From JAEUNX01 sp034004685 (GTDB lineage: Bacteria; Pseudomonadota; Gammaproteobacteria; Burkholderiales; Rhodocyclaceae), in NCBI GenBank assembly GCA_034004685.1, contig JAVEWG010000028.1, forward strand, positions 1 through 47,858: DNA of 47,858 nucleotides, written 5' to 3'. Positions 43,855 to 47,858 of the stretch are shown here, piece after piece (within the stretch, counting starts at the first letter, position 1; every line of letters begins with the position of its first letter). Made by a program: the position numbers and the translations under genes. The notes beneath the pieces are model-generated. The model was not told where the DNA came from. It worked only from the letters and a program-made list of their open reading frames with translations, and did not search any database.

Positions 43855-44661
43855 CTAAGCCAGCCCCAGGACGTCCTGCATGTCGAACAGGCCCGCCTTG
43901 CGCCCCTGCAGAAAGCGCGCTGCCCGCAAGGCGCCCTGGGCGTAGGGCATGCGGCTGCCGGATTTATGGGTGATCTCGATGCGCTCACCGATGCCGGCGA
44001 ACAGGACTGTATGGTCCCCCACCACATCCCCGCCACGAATGGTGGAGAAGCCGATGGTTTCCGCCTTGCGCTCGCCGGTGTGTCCTTCCCGGCCGTAGAT
44101 CGCACAGGACTCCAGATCCCTGCCCAGCCCCTTGGCCACCACTTCCCCCATGCGCAGGGCGGTCCCCGATGGGGCATCCACCTTGAAGCGGTGGTGAGCC
44201 TCGATCACCTCCACGTCATAACCCGCGTTGAGGATGCGGGCGGCCACGTCCAGCAATTTGAACACCGCGTTCACGCCCACCGCCATGTTGGGGGCGAACA
44301 CCACCGGCACCTGCTGGGCCGCGGCCGCGATCCGGGCCTTGCCCTGGGCATCGAAGCCCGTGGTCCCGATCACCACCCCACAGCCAGTCTTCACAGCCAG
44401 ATCCAGATGCTCAAGGGTTCCGTCGGGACGGGTGAAGTCGATCAGGCAATCGGCGGCGGCGATGGCAGCTCCCGCGTCATCGGCAATGATCACTCCGGTA
44501 ACCGCCCCGGCCATCTCGCCGGCGTCCCGCCCGATGAAGGGGGTGCCCGGACGATCGAAGGCCGCCGCCAGCTCCATTCCGGGGTCTTGCAAAATCGCCT
44601 CGATCAGCATCCGGCCCATGCGGCCGGATGCTCCCGCGATGGCAATACGCATTGCACTCAT
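43855..44661 (-). CDS. dapB: 4-hydroxy-tetrahydrodipicolinate reductase
   Basis: The 268-residue enzyme has the NAD(P)-binding start MRIAIAGASGRMGRMLIEAI (second ATG, 44652), VVIGTTGFD, the catalytic His pair in EAHHRFKVDAPSGTAL with Lys, and HKSGSRMPYAQGAL. It makes tetrahydrodipicolinate for lysine and peptidoglycan. It lies 73 bp after bamE. Confidence 0.97.
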   Translation of the reverse strand: MSAMRIAIAGASGRMGRMLIEAILQDPGMELAAAFDRPGTPFIGRDAGEMAGAVTGVIIADDAGAAIAAADCLIDFTRPDGTLEHLDLAVKTGCGVVIGTTGFDAQGKARIAAAAQQVPVVFAPNMAVGVNAVFKLLDVAARILNAGYDVEVIEAHHRFKVDAPSGTALRMGEVVAKGLGRDLESCAIYGREGHTGERKAETIGFSTIRGGDVVGDHTVLFAGIGERIEITHKSGSRMPYAQGALRAARFLQGRKAGLFDMQDVLGLA

Positions 44662-44734
44662 AATCTATCGGTCCTGAAAAGCAATCCCGGGCACGACATG
44701 CCCGCGAGAAAGGGTTGCGCGGGGGAGAGGGCGA

Positions 44735-45151
44735 CTACTTATCGCTCTTGACCGGCTCCATCAGATCGATCACCCGGGAGCGGGCCTCCGCCATCTCGCC
44801 CGGCCCGCCCATGCCCGCTACCACGTCGCCTTCCACGTGGTCGAGCTTGCCGTCCTGGAAGAACACCGCGATTCGACGCTGCTCCAGATCGCCGCTACCG
44901 GGAGCGAACCGATAGAGATAATCCCAACGGTCGGCATGGAATACGTCTGTCAGCAAAGGCGTGCCTAGGACGAAGCGAACCTGGTCCCGGGTCATGCCCT
45001 TGCGCAACTGAGACACCATCCCCTGGTCTACATGGTTGCCCTGGCGGATATCGATCCGGTAAGGATGGAGATTGTCGGCCACGGTAGCCGGGAGAGAACA
45101 GGCCGCCAACAGACAGGACGCCAGCGTGGCAACAGGGCTCGGAATACGCAT
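44735..45151 (-). CDS. bamE: Outer-membrane assembly lipoprotein BamE (SmpA/OmlA)
   Basis: The 138-residue protein has a lipoprotein signal ending SCLLAAC (Cys18) and a SmpA/OmlA domain: PYRIDIRQGNHVDQGMVSQL then MTRDQVRFVLGTPLLTDVFH and RWDYLYRF. BamE is a small part of the BAM machine. ATG 45151 is chosen over a TTG one codon upstream. It is divergent from fur, a common bamE(omlA)/fur arrangement. Confidence 0.95.
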   Translation of the reverse strand: MRIPSPVATLASCLLAACSLPATVADNLHPYRIDIRQGNHVDQGMVSQLRKGMTRDQVRFVLGTPLLTDVFHADRWDYLYRFAPGSGDLEQRRIAVFFQDGKLDHVEGDVVAGMGGPGEMAEARSRVIDLMEPVKSDK

Positions 45152-45201
45152 CAACTGGACACTTTCTCGGTCGGGCCAGGAAGCCCGGCGTTCTCAGACA
45201 G

Positions 45202-45226
45202 GGGCGAAAAATATATCATATCGCCC
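45202..45226. promoter_or_regulatory. Inverted repeat over the fur/bamE promoter region
   Basis: GGGCGA (45202-45207) and TCGCCC (45221-45226) flank 13 AT-rich bases containing ATATATCATA. The repeat sits in the 126-bp divergent gap. It does not match the Fur box (GATAATGATAATCATTATC), so any operator role is open. Confidence 0.4.
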
Positions 45227-45277
45227 GTGCGGCCTCACCCATGGCGCTCATTGCCTGCCCCCTACAGAGGCGTAAAC

Positions 45278-45799
45278 ATGCCCTCGAATTCCCAGAACTT
45301 AAAAAATATCGGCCTCAAGGCAACCTACCCCCGGCTGAAGATCCTGGATCTTTTCCAGACCACGGACCAGCGCCACCTTACGGCGGAAGATGTCTATCGC
45401 CTGTTGATGAACGAAGGCATGGACATCGGCCTGGCCACCGTTTATCGCGTGCTGACCCAGTTTGAGCAGGCCGGGCTGCTGGAGCGGCATTATTTCGAAT
45501 CCGGCAAATCGGTTTTCGAACTCAACCAAGGCAATCACCACGATCACCTGGTCTGCCTGCAATGCGGCCGGGTCGAGGAATTCTTCGATCCGGAAATCGA
45601 AAAACGCCAGAATGCGGTGGCCGCCGAGCGGGGCTTTGCCGTTAAGGAACACGCCCTCTATCTTTACGCTGATTGCCTCAAGCCCAACTGCACCGGCCAG
45701 AGCCAATGCCCGGCCAAGAGCGAATGCGAGTACGTCGATAGCAGCGGCGAATGCCCGGCCAACTGCCCGGAAGTCGAAAAGACGGCGAAGCATCGCTAA
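45278..45799 (+). CDS. fur: Ferric uptake regulator Fur with Cys-rich C-terminal tail
   Basis: The 173-residue protein has a winged-helix domain (about 8-83, LATVYRVLTQFEQAGLLER) and a dimerisation domain with NHHDHLVCLQCGRVEEF (His87-90, Cys93, Cys96). Fur represses iron-uptake genes when Fe2+ is bound. E. coli Fur has 148 residues; here the C-terminus adds a tail from about residue 132 with Cys at 133, 138, 144, 150, 159 and 163. ATG 45278 is chosen because MPSNSQNLKNIGLKATYPRL is the family start; the frame runs further upstream into bamE. It is 47 bp ahead of the manganese exporter gene. Confidence 0.95.
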   Translation: MPSNSQNLKNIGLKATYPRLKILDLFQTTDQRHLTAEDVYRLLMNEGMDIGLATVYRVLTQFEQAGLLERHYFESGKSVFELNQGNHHDHLVCLQCGRVEEFFDPEIEKRQNAVAAERGFAVKEHALYLYADCLKPNCTGQSQCPAKSECEYVDSSGECPANCPEVEKTAKHR

Positions 45800-45846
45800 G
45801 CCCCGCCACCGCCAGCAACCTTCCTGGGCAACCGCCCGCACATACC

Positions 45847-46422
45847 ATGGAAGCATTCCTGACGGCGACCGCATTGGTCGCCGTCGCCGAGATTGGCGAC
45901 AAGACTCAACTGCTGTCTTTTGTCCTGGCCGCCCGTCTGCGTCGGCCGATGCCCATCATCGCGGGCATCCTTGTGGCCACCCTTCTCAATCACGCCTTCG
46001 CCGGCGCCGTGGGCAACTGGGTCGCCAGGGTGGTGCCCGCCGCCTGGACGACCTGGATCGTGGGACTCACATTCATCGTCTTCGGACTATGGGCCCTGAT
46101 TCCCGATAAGCTGGAAGACGAGGGGGCCACTTTCAAGCATGCCACCTGGGGAGTCTTTGCCACCACCTCGCTGGCCTTTTTCCTGGCTGAGATGGGGGAC
46201 AAGACCCAATTTGCCACAGTGGCCCTGGGGGCACGCTTCCCCGAACTTTGGGCGGTGGTGCTGGGTACCACCCTGGGAATGATGATCGCCAACGTGCCGG
46301 CGGTCATCATTGGAGAAAAGCTGGCCCACCGCTTGCCCCTGGACAAGATCCGCTGGGCCGCTGCCGCCCTCTTCGTGCTCACCGGCGCCCTGACCCTGCT
46401 CGGGGCGGGTCGCACCGGCTAG
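45847..46422 (+). CDS. UPF0016/GDT1-family manganese exporter
   Basis: The 191-residue protein has six hydrophobic segments and two copies of the family motif E-x-G-D-K-T: VAEIGDKTQLL near residue 15 and LAEMGDKTQFA near 115. Bacterial members such as MneA of Vibrio export Mn2+ across the inner membrane, and eukaryotic TMEM165/Gdt1 are relatives. The position after fur fits metal homeostasis, by inference. ATG 45847 is the family start; the frame runs further upstream. It converges on recN with a 7-bp gap. Confidence 0.92.
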   Translation: MEAFLTATALVAVAEIGDKTQLLSFVLAARLRRPMPIIAGILVATLLNHAFAGAVGNWVARVVPAAWTTWIVGLTFIVFGLWALIPDKLEDEGATFKHATWGVFATTSLAFFLAEMGDKTQFATVALGARFPELWAVVLGTTLGMMIANVPAVIIGEKLAHRLPLDKIRWAAAALFVLTGALTLLGAGRTG

Positions 46423-46429
46423 CAAAAGC

Positions 46430-47858
46430 TCAAGCCACGCCGAGCATCTCCGCCGCGTGCTGGCGGGTGGTTTCGGTAATCCTGACACCCCCCAGCATCC
46501 GGGCAAGTTCCTCGACGCGCCCGGTCTGGTCGAGCACCGTCACCTGGCTCAAGGTTTCCTCGCCCAAGCGCACCTTGGCGATGGACCACTGCCAGTCCGC
46601 CCGTGCGGCCACCTGGGGCAAGTGGGTCACGCACATCACCTGGCGCTCGGAGCCGAGCTGATAAAGCAGGCGGCCAACCACCTCTGCCACGCCCCCGCCG
46701 ATGCCCACGTCCACTTCGTCGAAGATCAGGGTGGGCGTGGCGGCGCTGCGACTGGCGATCACCTGGATCGCCAGCCCGATGCGGGAAAGCTCCCCCCCTG
46801 AAGCCACTTTGGCCAGGGGGCGCAGGGGCTGGCTGGGATTGGCGGCCACCCTGAATTCGACGGTTTCCAGACCTTCCGGACCACCTTCCGGTTGGGGTGC
46901 CAGGGCCACCTGAAAGCTGCCGCCCCCCATGGCCAGGGTCTGCATGGCCTCGGTGACGGCTGACGACAAGGCCTCGGCCACCGGGATCCGCCGGGCCGAC
47001 AATTGCCCCGCCACCGTCCGATAGGCAGCTTCGGCCTGGGCCTCGGCCCGAGCCAGGGATTCGGGATCGGAAAGGCGGGTCAACTCCGCCAGCCGGGCCC
47101 GGGTCGCCAGCAGCAGCTCCGGGAGTTCCTCGGGCTGAAGGCGGTGCTTGCGCGCCAAACCATTGACGGCCGCGATGCGTTGCTCCACCTCGGCCAAGCG
47201 GCTCGGGTCCAGATCCAACCGATCCCGGTAGCGGCGCAGGGCGTGGAGCGCCTCGCCTACGGCGATGGCAGCACTCCCCAGAAGCTCTTGGGTGGGCGCC
47301 AGCTGCGAATCGAATTCGGCCATCCCCGCCAGGCTGCTCACCAAATGATCGAGCCGCGAAGCCAAGGCAAAATCCCCCTCCCCCAGGGTCACCAGAGCCT
47401 CCTCGGCCCCTTCCAGCAGGCGAGCCCCGTGGGCCAGGCGACCATGCTCCTGGTTCAGTTCGAGCCATTCCGCTGGGTCAAAGGCCAGTTCCTCCAGCTC
47501 CCGCAACTGCCAGGCAAGCATTTCCCGCTCCCGCTCGCTGGCATCCCTATCCTTCTGGGCTGCCAGCCGGGCCCGGGCCGCCTGCCGCCACCCCCGGTAG
47601 TGGCTCGCCACCTCGCCCGCCAGTTCGGACAGCCCGCCGTGGGTATCGAGTAACTGGCGCTGCGCCTCGGGCCGCAACAGGGCGTGGTGGGCGTGCTGGC
47701 CATGGATGTCGCAAAGCCACTCCGCCAGGGTCCTCAACTGGGCCAGGGTCACGCTGGTGCCGTTGATCCATGCCCGGGAGCGGCCTTCGGCCTCCACCAC
47801 CCGGCGCAGCAGCAGGCAGCCGTCCTCCACCGGAATGTCCTGTTCAGCCAGCCACGCC
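46430..47858 (-). CDS. recN: DNA repair protein RecN (C-terminal part, runs off the window)
   Basis: About 475 codons are visible, continuing past the window end. The visible part starts AWLAEQDIPVEDGCLLLRRV, continues with GRSRAWINGTSVTLAQLR, a long coiled coil (about 120-270 of the visible part), the ABC signature KVASGGELSRIGLAIQVIAS and Walker B PTLIFDEVDVGIGGGVAEVV, and ends MLGV. The N-terminal Walker A lies outside. RecN is an SMC-like ATPase in double-strand break repair. It is the last gene and convergent with the UPF0016 gene. Confidence 0.96.
   Translation of the reverse strand, partial: AWLAEQDIPVEDGCLLLRRVVEAEGRSRAWINGTSVTLAQLRTLAEWLCDIHGQHAHHALLRPEAQRQLLDTHGGLSELAGEVASHYRGWRQAARARLAAQKDRDASEREREMLAWQLRELEELAFDPAEWLELNQEHGRLAHGARLLEGAEEALVTLGEGDFALASRLDHLVSSLAGMAEFDSQLAPTQELLGSAAIAVGEALHALRRYRDRLDLDPSRLAEVEQRIAAVNGLARKHRLQPEELPELLLATRARLAELTRLSDPESLARAEAQAEAAYRTVAGQLSARRIPVAEALSSAVTEAMQTLAMGGGSFQVALAPQPEGGPEGLETVEFRVAANPSQPLRPLAKVASGGELSRIGLAIQVIASRSAATPTLIFDEVDVGIGGGVAEVVGRLLYQLGSERQVMCVTHLPQVAARADWQWSIAKVRLGEETLSQVTVLDQTGRVEELARMLGGVRITETTRQHAAEMLGVA

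Noticed and set aside
45202..45226. Fur box for fur autoregulation
   Set aside because: The AT-rich sequence does not match the 19-bp Fur consensus; only an unrelated inverted repeat is present.

Overview
The window reads as a chromosomal core segment of a high-GC betaproteobacterium, probably of the Rhodocyclales/Sterolibacteriaceae type. That placement is an inference from gene order (hisBHAFIE-hinT-tatABC, surE-pcm-nlpD-rpoS, rlmE-ftsH-folP-glmM, dapA-bamC, fur/bamE divergent), not from a database search. Most of the 47.9 kb is densely packed housekeeping genes with 4-bp start/stop overlaps. No rRNA, tRNA, CRISPR array or intact insertion sequence was found.

Layout: 1-98 is the tail of a B12-dependent ribonucleotide reductase. 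240-2900 is the only accessory-looking stretch. It holds an orphan, lower-GC, two-helix membrane protein (304-1320), a truncated DUF45-type metalloprotease fragment, a small SH3/KOW-like protein, a frameshifted DUF4160 gene with a DUF2442-like remnant, and a Nif11-like small protein. 2917-8565 carries a gamma-carbonic anhydrase, sucCD, a compact FimV-like protein and a Nif3-like protein. 8643-16575 has a membrane-anchored HtrA/DegS protease converging on a long minus-strand operon hisB-hisH-hisA-hisF-hisI-hisE-hinT-tatA-tatB-tatC, with hisC divergent from hisB. 16870-20549 has a small Ala/Pro-repeat lipoprotein, bamC, dapA and a histone-deacetylase-like amidohydrolase.

20683-25526 is a translationally coupled plus-strand operon of a MoxR ATPase, a DUF58 protein, a TgpA-like transglutaminase and the lytic transglycosylase MltB. 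It converges on surE-pcm-nlpD-rpoS. 28949-32751 is pstSCAB with a well-formed Pho box and -10 before pstS and a strong terminator between pstS and pstC. 32858-43660 is a minus-strand run of glmM, folP, ftsH, rlmE, DUF4149, greA, carB and carA, interrupted only by yhbY on the plus strand. 43855-47858 has dapB and bamE, divergent fur, a UPF0016 manganese exporter and a partial recN.

Functionally the region joins envelope biogenesis (BamC, BamE, MltB, NlpD, GlmM, DapA/B, Tat, FimV), histidine and pyrimidine/arginine precursor synthesis, phosphate uptake and stress control (RpoS, FtsH, HtrA, Fur, GreA). No complete new multi-gene system is visible. The best candidates for new biology are the orphan membrane protein at 304-1320 and its decayed neighbourhood, the carA leader (promoter plus attenuator-like hairpin), and the Cys-rich tail of Fur.
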